Origin: Moniliophthora roreri
Lineage: Eukaryota; Basidiomycota; Agaricomycetes; Agaricales; Marasmiaceae
NCBI GenBank assembly: GCA_001466705.2
Contig: LATX02000239.1
Span: forward strand, 186,001 to 250,000
DNA: 64,000 nucleotides
Reading direction: 5' to 3'
Position numbers and translations under genes: made by a program. Shown in pieces: positions 1 to 12,643 of the stretch. Within the stretch, counting starts at the first letter, position 1, and each line of letters begins with the position of its first letter. The notes under the pieces are model-generated. The model had not been told where the DNA came from. It did no database searches and worked only from the letters and a program-made list of their open reading frames with translations.

Positions 1-1157
1 ATCGGGCCCCTCTGCAAAATCAGCATGACCAGTAGCCTGTCGCAGATGGTTACAGTCGGCCTTTTTCAAGTAAACGCGGACAACGCACCTGCAGTACGTT
101 TTTCGAATCTCTGCCATTGTAAAGAATTGGATTCGCTGGATTGTTCTCCCAAGGCCCAGATGGCGATGGTCCACGTTGAACTGTTGCCCTGTGAGACTCG
201 CCTGTCCCGCCTAAGGCCTACTTTAATCGTCGTAAACCACGATTGGAACAAAGAATGAAACTTACCTTCTGCAATAAGGAGATAATATGTTCCGTTGACT
301 AGATAGATATGTGGTCCTTCTGGTCTTGCGCTCGAATTATTTTCAAGTGTGCCTGTAAAGATGAGCTCGGCAGGAGTCAGAGAGTTCCCAGTATCGATGT
401 CGATCTGACTTTGGTAAATGCCTAATATGGACATCGAGGTTACTCATTATAATGGTGAGAGCGGGCACAACGAACCATAGATTTTATCTTGAGCGTTGTC
501 TATTCCTGCCCAGGTAGCATATACATCCCCATTGGTGTCCCAAAATAAGTCGGCATCGTATCCGAGGTGATCTGGATGGAAATGTTAAACTCATCAGATG
601 AATGTACACTCAAAGCTTTTATCATGGTCCACTTACCAAAGTATACAGGATCGCTCCACTCGTTGGAGAATATGTCCGTGGTACTAACATAGAACGAACG
701 AGGGAACAAGCGAAGTTCCGCTACAGATGCATTACTTAGAGAACATGCAGACCAAGGGGACCAACTACGTACGAGAGTATACATATCTCGTCGTTGTAGC
801 GAGATAGAATGTTCCGTTATAATACCTCAGAGAAGGCGCCCATATGCCTATAGTTTGCCTTAGATGATAACCGAAAACGAGAGGCTTGCACAGCTCACCT
901 GCATCCGAAGGCGTCCCAAACAACGCCAACTGAGACGGCCTATTCAGGGCGTGCCCAATCAGTGTCCAATCCACCAAATTACGGCTATGATAAATCGGAA
1001 CCCCCGGAAAGTACTCAAAAGTTGAGGTGGCAATGAAGAAATCATCGCCAACGCGCAGTAAACTTGGGTCCGGATTCCAGCCTGGAAGAATTGGATTGAT
1101 GAGCGCGTGTACTGCTGTGGTGACGCAGCAGAGAATGATCAGGATAAGGACGTTCAT
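1..1157 (-). CDS. Secreted glycoside hydrolase family 43 enzyme, 3' end cut by window edge
   Basis: Probable beta-xylosidase or alpha-L-arabinofuranosidase acting on hemicellulose outside the cell. The N-terminus is a signal peptide (hydrophobic MNVLILIILCCVTTAVHA). The mature part opens with NPILPGWNPDPSLL, which carries the GH43 catalytic-base Asp. Further on are GIWAPSLRYYNGTFY, the DADLFWD segment with the second conserved Asp, and RPEGPHIY with the general-acid Glu. Exons are joined by short introns: a GTGAGC...TATAG intron lies at about 847-897, and others fall near 560-650, 435-500, 220-270 and 30-80. The last visible exon reads TGHADFAEGPD, so the C-terminal part lies beyond position 1. 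Family assignment is strong; substrate is not decidable. The gene faces away from ADHa, which lies behind its promoter. Confidence 0.88.
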
Positions 1158-1310
1158 CAGAGTTTCTCAATGAGCTGTGTCGCCTTTTATGTCTTGCATG
1201 GGGGTCAAAGTCAGCTGGATGATGGATATGGACATTTGGCGGGCCGGCGGATGGCCCTGATGGCGGGAATTGCGATGGTGCAATGCGAATCCGAGTCGTC
1301 ATTCAACGTC

Positions 1311-2502
1311 CTAGTCCCAGGCAAATACTACACGATACCTAATGTCTCCGTTTTTCAACCTCTCCATGACATCCATGATTTTTTGCTCGCCGTCACGCAT
1401 ACTAAACGCTTCGATTTTTGGATGAATGTCATTTCGCTCTGCAAATTCCAGTGTTTGGATGCTACCCGTGGGATATCAGAGGACCTGGGATGTGCAGACG
1501 GTGATAACTCACAACAAAAGTTTGGACGTCGGAACGCTTCCAACCACTCTCAACCCTTTGAGTATCAACGCATCATATGGTGCTTCGAGTGCACCATGAG
1601 AGACAGTGAGCGGAATCACAGTCGGTAGGGTCCCGAGAATCTTCACGTAATTCTGCCAGTCGATATCGTCTGCGGTGCAGACAAGCAGTTTATGGATTTT
1701 CTTGCTCTTGCTGATACCAAGTGAGTCAAAGTCGTCCAAGTTTGTTGTGCAGTAAAAATCCCTGGCACCCCAGGCCAGGCATTCCTCGCGCTTGTCGGGC
1801 GAACGAGAAAATACAACGACTTCGCAACCCATCTTGCGCGCAAATTGGATGGCGAGATGGCCTAGCCCACCGACTCCAACCACGCCTACTCGGTCGGTGG
1901 GTTTGACGTGCTTGAGTAGAGGCGAGAAAACCGATACGCCGGCGCCTGACCATTGAAGTTCGAAGAGATCGGTAACACTGAAATTGTGAGACTCACACAT
2001 CAAGGTAGCAGCTTCCGCAGAAGGAATCCCGTCTGGAATCTTGATCAACCACTGCGCCTTCCAGACACAGAACTCGGCGAATGATCCTTGATCCAAATTA
2101 TGGGTGCCGTACATTTGACGATTGTCGCAATAGCAATCATGCCCGGTCAGACACGGTTCACAGGAACCGCAGGTGGAATGATAAAACCCAAATCCGACAC
2201 GGTCCCTGGCTCTGAAGTTATGTATAGGCTTTGAGGACAATGCTATGACTGTTCCGACACCTGATTAGATTCAGAAGATTCAAAAAGATGTATCTCGACT
2301 GCGAAACAGATATCACACCTTCGTGGCCCAACACCATGTCCCGATTTCGGTAGTGCAGATCAGTTCCACATAGACCGCTATGGGTGACTTTGACCACAAC
2401 CTCATCTGCTTCTAGATCCTCCTCCGTACGAAGAAAATGGGATCTGACTATTTTACCAGACGGAGAACCGCGAAACGTTGCGCCTTGGTATATTTTGGCC
2501 AT
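1311..2502 (-). CDS. Zinc-dependent CAD-type alcohol dehydrogenase (ADHa)
   Basis: Medium-chain dehydrogenase of the cinnamyl-alcohol-dehydrogenase type, expected to interconvert aldehydes and alcohols with NADP(H) in the cytosol. Start chosen at MAKIYQGATF because the two paralogues in this window begin at the same place (MQGITFKG, MEGITFRG); the frame stays open upstream but is not family-like. Catalytic zinc region HSGLCGTDLHY and GHEG; structural zinc loop CGSCEPCLTGHDCYC with normal C-x2-C-x2-C-x7-C spacing; Rossmann motif GVVGVGGLGHLAIQFA. Introns follow GHEG (about 2260-2318), follow TLMC (about 1947-1997), and precede the last exon, which reads IQTLEFAERNDIHPK and ends in YRVVFAWD before a TAG. 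One of three related dehydrogenases within 18 kb and the most divergent of them. Confidence 0.9.
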
Positions 2503-3252
2503 GGAAGTCGGGAGGAAACCGTGTTGCAGACATCCGAAGCTCTTTCCCAGCTCATTCGCGTTCCGATCGTGATTCGCCTTGCCCGACGGTGTACCGGGAA
2601 CCAGTAAAGTCACGTTGTGACCAAGTGTGACAACTCGATCTCTCATTCTTCGCAGCACAAAATTAAAAGCACACCAGGTCAATCCTCCTTGTGAGTCTGA
2701 AGCTTGCTTCCCGCCAATGTGAATAAGCCTAAGTTTTAAGTGTATGAAGACCCCAGTCGAACCACTGCATGACCTTCGCGCGTCTCATCTGATTGGTGAA
2801 CGTTGAAGGCCAAGTGGGGGTAGTACCCTTCCTGCCAACTGGGTATTTTAACTTCCAAAACAGGTATGTTGTTTTCCAGGTTCAGTCGCCTCCAATGGTA
2901 CTCACCTTCTCCATGTTATTATATGACTTGGTGTTGCCCCAAAGCCCTCAGAACTATGGGGGAAACTCAAAATAAAGTAAATAGATCAGTCTTGGGAAGG
3001 TCTAGAGCCCAAAGGAGGACAGGGGCATGATTTGGGTAAGGTCCAGAAATTTTTTAACAAAGTTCAGACCTCACCCTACCCCCATCCTCATACCGGTAAT
3101 TCCGGTCCTGCATCCCCTTGGGATTCAGTGCAATTAGCACTGCTCTGTTGTACTTACTCTGCTCCCGCACAACCTGTACCCATACTTCCATCCTCATCGT
3201 ATCACTGCATTGATGCTGCTGACATATTGATATCAAACTTTAATTAACACCA
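2503..3252. other. Intergenic stretch, nothing recognised
   Basis: Lies between the ADHa start and the first DUF6533 gene, so it should hold both promoters. Short open frames here show no recognisable motif. Confidence 0.5.
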
Positions 3253-3260
3253 TATAAAAG
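3253..3260 (+). promoter_or_regulatory. TATA box of first DUF6533 gene
   Basis: TATAAAAG lies 35 bp before the chosen ATG at 3295. The short distance implies a very short 5' leader. Confidence 0.55.
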
Positions 3261-3294
3261 GCCGCTGCTGACCTTGTCTGCCAGTAGGAACAAG

Positions 3295-4660
3295 ATGGAG
3301 GAACGTGTCTTGCAAATGGTAAAGTACCAACCATATTTGTGCAATTGAACTAATCTGATTCTGTACGCAGTATTTTCTAGGTCAGATTCCACTACACTTA
3401 TGTAACCGGCATACTTATCTATAGACTGAATGGTCTTCTAGCCTCTTCCATCACAGTACTTGTATATGACTACTTCCTGACATTTCAGATGGAGTTAGAC
3501 CTTGTGTGGTTTTCACCTCTGAGCTGGGTGAAGGGTTTATATTTGATCCAGCGATATGCTCCATTTATAGATTCCTTCAGCCTCCTGCTTTATGGTGAGG
3601 GCTCTGCACCTTGAGGGTGAAAACATACTCACTTATTCATCCAGTGTGGCTATCATCAGATGTGTCAGGAGAAACCTGCCTAGCAGTCATGAATTTCTGC
3701 AACTGTTAATGTCTTTGTATCAAACATAATCACAGCCTATGTTGATATTATTTTTAGGGATGCATTTCCTGGATATCACTGTATCAGAACTTCTGTTGAC
3801 AATCCGGGCATGGGCTGCATGTCAAGAAAGATTCAAAAGACTCTCCTGGATCCTAACGGCCTTTGCGACTATGTGTTGGGTACCAATCTTCATGATCACA
3901 AGTGATATGTTCAAATTTACACTATGTAAGTTGTGTTTCAGTCATTTGGTCATTTCCTTATTATGCACATTCACCCTAGTTTCCCCTGCATTTGCTCCCC
4001 CGCAGCAAGAGAATTGGGATGCCACACGATCTTGCATTGTTCACGGCAGTTCTTCCATGTTCTATCTTGTCTACATATTATTATCAGTATATCAGATTGG
4101 TAGGAGATGTTCCATGATTATTCACTTTGTTCTAATTCTTGAGGCTCTTAGGTATCCTGGTACTCCTGTTGGTCACGGGATATCCATGGTGTAAGCCAGT
4201 GAGCCTTCTTTGAATTTCTGCTGATGAGCAATCAGATAAATGTGCGCCGAACTCGAAATTTCTGCATGTTATTTTCGGTCAAGGTTCGTCGAACTCAATT
4301 CTTGCATTCCTTTCTTTTAACATCTTCCCCAAGGTATACTGTGCTATCTCATTTTGATTTGTACGTCCCGTTACGCGTAACGAAGGTAGTGACCTGATCT
4401 GCTTCAGCTCTAAGCACTCTCAACGTTGTCGTCATATTGACGGCGCCAGTATGTTGCTTCCAATAATCTGTTCAACACCGAGCTTATGTTACTTAGGTCA
4501 GCCTCTCAAAGCTCCTAATGCCGTACGTTTCTCTCTTGGAAAATACTTTTTACGCTAAGCTCCCCTCAGATTAACACGAATTCTGCACTCCCTTTTCACG
4601 AGTAGAACTGTTCTCGACATCCGCGGAGAGATGAGAAAGCAAGAGATAGTTTACGATTGA
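3295..4660 (+). CDS. DUF6533-type multi-pass membrane protein, copy 1
   Basis: Function unknown; a family largely confined to basidiomycetes. The N-terminal signature is visible as SSITVLVYDYFLTF followed by MELDLVWFSPLSWVKGLY and RYAPFIDSFSLLLY. The gene is split into many small exons. After the signature come VWLSSDVSGETCLAVMNFC, then FLDITVSELLLTIRAWAACQ, then the loop exon ending YLVYILLSVYQI, then the short exons NKCAPNSKFLHVIFGQ, GILCYLILIC, ALSTLNVVVILTAP and GQPLKAPNA. The last exon reads LTRILHSLFTSRTVLDIRG and ends in TGA at 4658-4660. Every exon has a counterpart in the neighbouring copy at 5102-6556, which supports the gene model. The join between MEERVLQM and the second exon is the least certain. 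Several hydrophobic segments suggest about seven membrane passes. Confidence 0.75.
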
Positions 4661-5031
4661 GGAGGGTTATAGTGGGTTGGGATGCCGCATATAATGGGAC
4701 GTCCATCACTCCAACCAGTGTCTTACGCCCAGACAATCGGGTTGCAGATCTTGTTATCCTTGCTGATGTATTTACAGAGAATTCAAGCCCTTCTGCTGTG
4801 CAATGACAAGAAAATAAACGGCAGACTATTTCCGCCTTGCACATCGTCCATGCGTAATCTACAATGGTAACCAAGAAAACCATGAAAACGCGGTGATTTG
4901 TCCAGCTTTGTATTGCCGCGGCGAGCGCTGCTACCTGGGTACTGTCATACTACCTTCTAACCGGCGCTGACAGACTGCGGCCTCGCGGTATCATTTGATC
5001 TGCGGGAGACGGCTCCGTGAGCTTTGCACAC
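4661..5031. other. Spacer between tandem DUF6533 genes
   Basis: Nothing recognised apart from the downstream gene's TATA element listed separately. Open frames on the minus strand look incidental. Confidence 0.45.
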
Positions 5032-5040
5032 TATATAGAG
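5032..5040 (+). promoter_or_regulatory. TATA box of second DUF6533 gene
   Basis: TATATAGAG lies 62 bp before the ATG at 5102, in a context different from that of copy 1. Confidence 0.5.
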
Positions 5041-5101
5041 AGCGTTGCACTCAACGCAAATGCCAGCGTCAATCATCCCGAGTGAACATAGGAAGTAGCA
5101 G

Positions 5102-6556
5102 ATGGAGGTCCATGCCTTGCAAATGGTGCGCATCATTCCTTCGTGCCCCACTAAAGTCTAACTGTGTCGCAGGAATTTATGGGTACCATTTCACGTCATC
5201 ACAAACGGAATATTAACGGTCTAATCCTCTTAGCAGTTTCTTCCATCACGATACTCGTTTACGACTACATCTTAACAATCCAGATGGAAGTAGACCTCGT
5301 ATGGTCTTCATCGCTCAGTTGGGTGAAGGTTCTGTACCTGATTCAAAGATATACTCCATTTGTAGACTCCTACGTTCTCCTACTTTACGGTGAGTGCGAC
5401 GGTGGACGTTGTACATTTGCTCACACACGCATCTAGTTTGGCTGTCATCAGACGTGTCGGGCAGAACTTGCACTGCGATCATGAATTTCTGCATGTGTAC
5501 GTATAAGACTGTATAAGATTATATTGAGGTCTAAATCTCTTTGATGTGTATCTTATAGGGATGCATGTAATTGGAATCACCGTGTCAGAAATCTTGTTGA
5601 CACTACGGACATGGGCTGCGTGTCAAGCAAGATTCAAAAGACTTTCTTGGTGCTTGGCGATCTTCGCGACTACGTGCTGGATTCCAGTCTTCGTGGTCGA
5701 GAGCAATATGCTCAAATTCACGCAGTGTGCGTTGTAACTCTAGGACCCGGCCATCCGAGTGGATAGTAATGGCTTGCTCTAGTTTCCCCTGGTTTTACAC
5801 CCTCTCACCAAACGGGCGGTCATCGTTCGCAGGTTTGCGCCGTACATGGTGGTTCTTCTTTTTTCTATGTCACTTATGTGCTGGTATCTGTTTATCAAAT
5901 TGGTGTGTAATGTTCTGATGATTGGCGTGCTGTTCCATTCTAAAGACTCGGGGTTTCAGGGATCCTTGGGCTCATGTTGATCGCGGGGTATCCTCGGTGT
6001 AAGTCTGTAATAACTTCTGAAGATCATCTGACACCCCGCCCATTAGACAAGTGGCGAGCAAGGTCGAGCATTTTCAACGTCGTTTTTGGACAAGGTAAAC
6101 TCTTTATGCTGCCATAGCCTTAATTTCACATTGACTAGTCTCCCTAGGTATCCTATGTTATCTCATATTGATCGGTAAGTCCCCCCACCCGCGAGGAGAC
6201 TATTCGTGTCTTGAAGCTTGAAGCTTATAGCGCTATCGATCGTCAACATCGTCGTTGTTTTGGTGGCACCGGTACGTATCAATCAAAATCACAGCCAAAC
6301 TACGTTCGTTTATGTTCCACTAGGTTGGCCTCTCAAGACTAGTCATGCCGTGTGTCTGCTTCATTATTCTTAAAAGCACACACTAAAGCGACTTCCCTGC
6401 AGAATATCGCGAGTCATGCATGCCAATCTGACAAGTCGGACTGTGTTAAATATCCGCAAAGAAATGTGGGGGCGAGGCGAAGAGGTAAATGAGTCCCCCG
6501 ACGCCCAAGGAGCGGTCATGTCGACGATAGTCGCAGTCCACGACTTCGAAGCATAA
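5102..6556 (+). CDS. DUF6533-type multi-pass membrane protein, copy 2
   Basis: Tandem paralogue of the gene at 3295-4660 with the same exon order. Signature: SSITILVYDYILTIQ, then MEVDLVWSSSLSWVKVLY and RYTPFVDSYVLLLY. Downstream are VIGITVSEILLTLRTWAACQ, the loop exon containing QVCAVHGGSSFFYVTYVLVS, ILGLMLIAGYPR, DKWRARSSIFNVVFGQ, GILCYLILIG, ALSIVNIVVVLVAP and GWPLKTSHA. The last exon contains NLTSRTVLNIRKEMWGRGEE and ends in TAA at 6554-6556. The C-terminal tail is about 25 residues longer than in copy 1. All exons are open and flanked by plausible splice sites, so both copies look functional. The gene ends 77 bp before the converging stop of ABC1. Role unknown. Confidence 0.75.
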
Positions 6557-6633
6557 GCTAGAAATTATAACCTTATAAGGTGCCACATACACTACATAAT
6601 TCATGGATGGTATATTATAACAAATAAGCAAAG

Positions 6634-9600
6634 TTAAAGACTCTTTGATCTTGATCTCTTTGGAACGCGGCCCAGCCAATACAAGAAGAGCGCTGCGAAC
6701 ACGTTGAAGGCGATATAGGCCCACAATAGGCCCAAATTACTATTATTTAGAAGACATCAATAGACTGGGTAAGTGAAAGTAGAAGTTAGTGACGCACCGC
6801 CATCTGAGGTGATACGACGAATCAAAGTTGGAGAGAAAAGTGTTAGTATTGGTGTTCGTGCAGACCTCACATTGGGAGGTAGCGCTCGGGTTCGACAGGA
6901 AAGCGCCGGTGGCCGAGATATAGTTTGCGAGGTAATCGCCACAAGTGGAGCCACTTGGAGGGTCAAATTTGGAGGTTTCCACATCTGAACAATACGCTGG
7001 TGCATTAGCCAAGCCTGTCGCCATCAAACCGTCCACCAAATAGGTAAAAGGGGACACCTGCATGTTGTGAGTGGCAAATAGCGGTAAGGCGACCGATCAG
7101 AGGTACCGACCCTATTCATGAAAACCTGGCGAAATATTCAGAAGCACAGCTCGTTCGGTGCAGGGATGTACATACCCAAAATCCAGGAAGCTCTTCACGG
7201 GTGACGAGCACACTGCGAGGTGTCACACACTACTTGAATATGAGCTGGGACACGACTTACCCGCAAAATATCAAGCACATCTGGAACATTAAGCCAGCAA
7301 CGTTACCTGCTGTCTCTGCAGAATCGAGACCGGCAATCACGGCGTGGGAAAAAGTTGAGGTGAACAAGAGAAAAGCAAGAACGAAGAGGAACATCAGTCC
7401 TTCTCGTTCTGTAACAGCGTTGGTTGGTTCCGCATTCCTATACATCCCGATTGGGAAATACCAGCAGAAGTAGACAACTACTGCCATCAGTGCGTTCCAA
7501 GGTATTTCTGCAAAGATATTCGCCACGAGGAAACTCATCCAAGAGTATGCTTTGGATGGACGTTCGCGGACTTCATACAGCGCACGTTGGGTCACGAAAT
7601 GTGGCATGATTTGGTTCATGAGGTTCGGGGATAGGGTCATGACCATGAACTAAGATGGTATTGAGCTTGGAAAAGGATGAAATAAGTTGTGAGGGGGACA
7701 TACCACCGCGTACATCTGATTCTGGAGGCCCTGTCTGTCATTTTTTGCGTCCCACAACGAGAAACCGATGAAGAGAGACTGGCGGATGAATTTCAAATCA
7801 AGAAGGAACAAATGGACGGCAAGACTCACTGCCAAAGCACAGAGACCAAACTTCGCATAGATGTAGGATGGGGTTCGCCAGTACTGGGAAAGCACACGGA
7901 TCCAACAAAGGAATATCTGTGTCGTGTACGGTGCCGCAAACTCTCCACGTCTCTGGACACCTGAGAGCTGTGATGAAGTCTGCTCAGGCTTCTGAGAAAG
8001 TCGCCTCTTTTCCGCCAACTCCGCCTTAACTGCATCATACTCCTCACTCTGTCTCCAAACCTCGAAGTAATCTCTCCTAGCAACAGCACCAGGGGCAGCC
8101 CCGATGACGCTGAGCATCCACTCAGCAGGATTGGCTTCGGATGGACAAGGATCCGCTCCCTGACGCTCAAAATAATTGATCAAGGTTCTTGCGCCAGGCC
8201 CAATATCACCAAAGTAGACAGTTCTACCGCCACGGGTCAGAAAGAGTAGACGATCAAATTCCTGGAACAGGAGAGCAGACGGTTGATGAATGGTACAGAG
8301 AATAGCTTGTCCATTGTTAGCTAGCTTCCGGAGAAGCGTGCAAATGCTCCAAGCAGTCTGACTGTCGAGCCCAGATGTTGGTTCGTCGAGGAAAAGAAGT
8401 AACTCGGGTTTTGCCGCGAGTTCTACTCCGATAGTTAACCGTTTCCTTTGCTCGACGTTAAGTCCTGTCCATACATCAGACTTCAACCTTGAAGTGGGTT
8501 TACAAATAACGAACCTTCTCCGGGAACGCCGACTACGGCATCTGCGTATCTCTCCATGCCAAGCATCCTAATGACCTCATCGGCATATTCAACCTTCTCT
8601 CGGTCTGAGACGTGATAGGGCTGTCTAAGGCGAGCGCTAAAAATCAGCGCTTCTCGAACGGTCGATGTCTGAAGGTGCAAATCCTGCTGTTGCACATATC
8701 CAGTCTTGCGTTGGAATGTTTCATCAGTGGACTTCCCATCTATGAACATGGAACCAGTTATGACACCCTGATTTGAAAGCGAACCTTTAGTCATTGATCA
8801 AATTTAAAAAAATCATAGGACGTACCGTTGTTACACGACTTGCCAGAACATCTAAAAGTGTGGTTTTACCAGCCCCCGAAGCTCCCTAGTACGGCAGATG
8901 AGTGTCGCATCAGGTGTATGTCATTGAGGATCTTTACCATTAACGCGGTAAGTTTACCAGGTTCGACCCAGCCATCGACATGATCCAACAGTCTTCTCGG
9001 TTCACCTTTGATCTGGATGTCATAACAGACATCCTCCCAGTGAAAAATTGCTGTCTGTTTTTGAATAATTCCAACAGCATCCGACAAATCACCAGTATGG
9101 CCGTGAACAGTACCCTGCGTGGTCTCCTCGTCATTTGTTTCCTTTGGCTGACTGGGAATATGTCCTCGCTTATAGACCAAAACCTCTCCTTTGGATTTGG
9201 CAACACTAATAAACTCCGTAGCCACTAGGTAAGTGAAACAGAAGAATATTATGAAGAAAATTGTGATCCCAAGGTTTCTGTGTTCGAATTAGGTGACGTT
9301 ATCCAACGAAATACGCATGATGGTGCTTACCTCCACATATTGGACCGGTGATAATCAAAAGATGCCTCGATGAAATCCTTGCCGAACACGACGTTACTGC
9401 CTGGGACCGCACCAGTTGTAGAACAGACCCTTGAGTTTTCGGAAACATTTTCATACCCAGGACCTGAAGGTACATAATCCACGCAAGCGTAGGCTCTGCC
9501 ATCAAACTCGTTAGCTAACAAGCTCTCAAACACGTATCCAACTGGATTAATTCGATTGATCCATCTGAACCATGAACGCATGTACTTGGTTGGGATTGTG

Positions 9601-12007
9601 AAACCAGAATACAAGACAAAAGCCAAAATAAGAACAGCTGCGGGTGTCATGGCTAGTGGAGCTTTATTGGTATGAAATTTCACTCCGAGACGGATAGGAG
9701 CATACCTTGGGAAATAGTTCGAGCAGAAGCGCCAATCGTTCGGAAGATCATGGACATTGACAGTGTGCAAAAGAACGAGAAGAGGAAATACGTAAAGAAG
9801 GCTCCAGCAGTTCGCCGCAAGTTGGTCATGAAGTAGAGAGTGATGTTGGATGTTAGAGCTGTGATAATCTTGATGGGAAGGTCGCATAACATTGAGGCAA
9901 TGGCCTCGGAGAAAGGATGATACAAAGCCATACGAGCATGTTTTTCCACAATTGGACGCTGCTCAAAAAGGCTCAACACCTGGAAAGATATACCTTGTTA
10001 GCTCGTAATCCATTCTGGTAGTTGACCATAGCTTACTTCGAGAGCGCTGGCGAAGGCGTTCATCAGGACTGCGTAGAACAATAGAGCCGAACGCCCGTAG
10101 AAACTTGTTGTATCTTCTTTCAGGTTGTAGAAAATGCTCCCAATAATCAAGGACATGGAAGTATTTCCTGAAAACATTAGTAGGTATGATAACAAAGGCC
10201 AAGAGCCATGGATTTTTACCAATGATTGTAGCCAAAGAGATACTCATATCGCCTCTAACTCGTTGAACTGCGCGAGTAAGACAAAGCCGACATTGCATGG
10301 GTACCGTAATCGTATACGGTGACTTTGAACGCCTGTGATTGAGAGATGAATGAATGATCCGACAAGTTCGTGGAGGAGAGTACTCACATGCCCTTGGCCT
10401 GTATCAGCCTTCGGCCGTAACGAAACTTCTCTAAATGCTCTCCCCCAATAGGATACTCTTGATTAAAAAGTTCAATCTGGTGCTTCAAGTTTTGGCGATC
10501 TTTGCTCTCTTTCCAAGCCTTGGCAAACTCATCTGGGGTCCGAGGCACTTTGAGCTCGAAGCCAGGCCGGGCTTGTCTTTCCGCCGGATTGGTCAGAGAC
10601 TACGGTATCGTCAATTCCGAATGATCGGAGAGCACAATGTCAAACGTACAGTAAGAAAGTCTGCCGTGGTTTGCCGCTCGGGGCAATAAAAACCCAGCTC
10701 CTCGAAGTATTGTTTGGCGGCGTCTGCGCGTCCAAAGTAGATCTGACGGCCTTCGTATAGCACTGTGACCTTGTCAAAAATCTGGATGGTGCACGTAAGT
10801 GAGAGTCAAAGAAACATCAAAGGTAGGCGTACATCGTAAATATCCTGACTAGCTTGATAGATTGCCACGATCGCAGTCGCACCAGTGACATTTGTGGACT
10901 CTCTGAGCGTCTTGACAAACTCGAGTGCAGTAGCACTATCCAGACCACGAGTGCTGTTATCCCAACATTGTAACGGGCTACCGCTGAGGGCTGCCTCAGC
11001 AATGCTGACACGCTTCCTCTCTCCACCACTGACCCCTCGGATGAAATCATTTCCGACTTTGGTGTTCTCAGTGTGCCTCAAGCCAAAAATGGCCATGACC
11101 ACGCTCTTTAGGTGATCAGCCCACTGCTCGCGAGTAACACCAGGAAATCTCGAACGAGGCGTACGAGCTCGGGCGGCGAAGGAGAGTGTCTGCCCAACGG
11201 TAAGATTGGGAAAGTGGACGTCGGTCTCCGCGTTATATATGACCTCGCCTCGAAAGTCTTTGTGCATGATGTCCCATGGGATACCTAGAGTAACGTCATT
11301 ATTCACTTAAAGAGCTATTGCGAAGACTGACTACATGCCTTGATAATTGATCTGGGCACCTTCATCGATATAAAACCCATGTGTCTCGCCAGAGACTGTC
11401 TTCAGGAACGTACTGCATCCGCTGTAAATTTAAGAATCGTAAAATGATCCGTAAAATGTATTTGAGTGAGTTTGGCTTACCTGCCAGGAGGACCGAGGAC
11501 AACTAGCATTTCACCGTCCTTTACAACGCCCTCAAAATCCCTCAAGATATCAATTCTCTGGCCCTTATGTCCCATAAGACTCTTCACCGTTCCAGGTATA
11601 TCCAACCAAATATTCCCGACTGTCTTTTGGTAGTCTGTCGACTTGCCGTAGCCATACACGTTCAGGTTGGTAAAGCTGATCCCAGCGGTACGTTTTGGGT
11701 ATCTCTCGGGGTCTCGTGAAGTAATCTCGAGCATAGACCGCAGCCATTGTTGAGGATCGAATTTCTCGGACCGAGGATCTAATTCGGGATCAGCCTTGTC
11801 AGAAAAAGGAGTGACGATATCGAAGGGGGTATGCTGTCCTAGGGAACGCTGGGTAAAGGTGCGTGCGATCTCGATAACTTGCTCTTCGGGCGTGACTGTA
11901 TCTTCAGAACCATGGCCAAAGATGGCAGGAAGTACTGAAGGGTCCTGAGGAGCGCGAGGTGGTTTGAGATCCGGTTTAGTCTGGTAAGGTACCCCGAACA
12001 TATTCAT
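6634..12007 (-). CDS. Full-size PDR (ABCG) drug efflux transporter, ABC1
   Basis: ATP-driven plasma-membrane exporter of hydrophobic compounds, order NBD1-TMD1-NBD2-TMD2, roughly 1,450-1,500 residues after removing introns (estimate). NBD1 has the fungal PDR Walker A GPPGSGCST, with Cys in place of Lys and split by an intron near 11418-11480. The signature is [15 protein letters not shown] and the degenerate Walker B is [15 protein letters not shown]2 has the signature [17 protein letters not shown] and Walker [19 protein letters not shown], followed by the H-loop [17 protein letters not shown] segments include [20 protein letters not shown] and the late [15 protein letters not shown]. The start is the first ATG of an open exon ([11 protein letters not shown]). 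The last exon is [20 protein letters not shown] followed by [12 protein letters not shown] and TAA. It closely resembles ABC2 at 20843-26215 in inverted orientation. Confidence 0.93.
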
Positions 12008-12643
12008 GGCGAGGTGTGGATGAGAGATGTGCTATGTCGAGATTCTCCTTTTAATACACGGGACCGGGAAGGCATTTCCGGTTATAAACTCCTAGCTGAC
12101 GCTGGAGAGGCCGGGAGTCAATGCCACAGCAAGCATAACGTCCGAATATCCGTTTTATCAATTACAACGTAGCAAGCACTGCCAGCCGTTCGGAAGGGGT
12201 CTGACAGAAGATGCTTATCTCAACACCCCGAAAACCTCATCCACAGTCCCTTTTCAAATTACGCTTGAGGGCCGGCATTGCGCCGTTGACTCAACTGAGA
12301 ATTCTAGACATTGATTTGTCTTTGCATTCAAAAGTATACCTGCGTTTGAGGTCAGTTTGGGATGCTTAGGACGATTTGAAGACGTACATAATCGTTCACG
12401 AATTCGACGTAGAGGTGCACAAAATTTTGGCTCATGACGAAGTTCAAGTGCGAGTGACGCAAGTGTGGGAAACTTCGATGCTGCAGTGCTTCGTTCCGCG
12501 ACTAGTCGACAGAATGGGGAAGGATATACAGGCAGGTCACAGGCGGGTCACAGGAGAGTTACAGTTTACAGGTTACAGGCAGGTTTACGATTCCTTCTAT
12601 ATGTTACGTCGTTTATGCCCTATCGCAGGGTCTCCCAATAAAA
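12008..12643. other. ABC1 upstream region
   Basis: Promoter region of ABC1 and 3' flank of ADHb. About 12530-12590 has imperfect CAGG/TCACAGG-type repetition (caggtcacaggcgggtcac and similar). No gene recognised. Confidence 0.45.
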
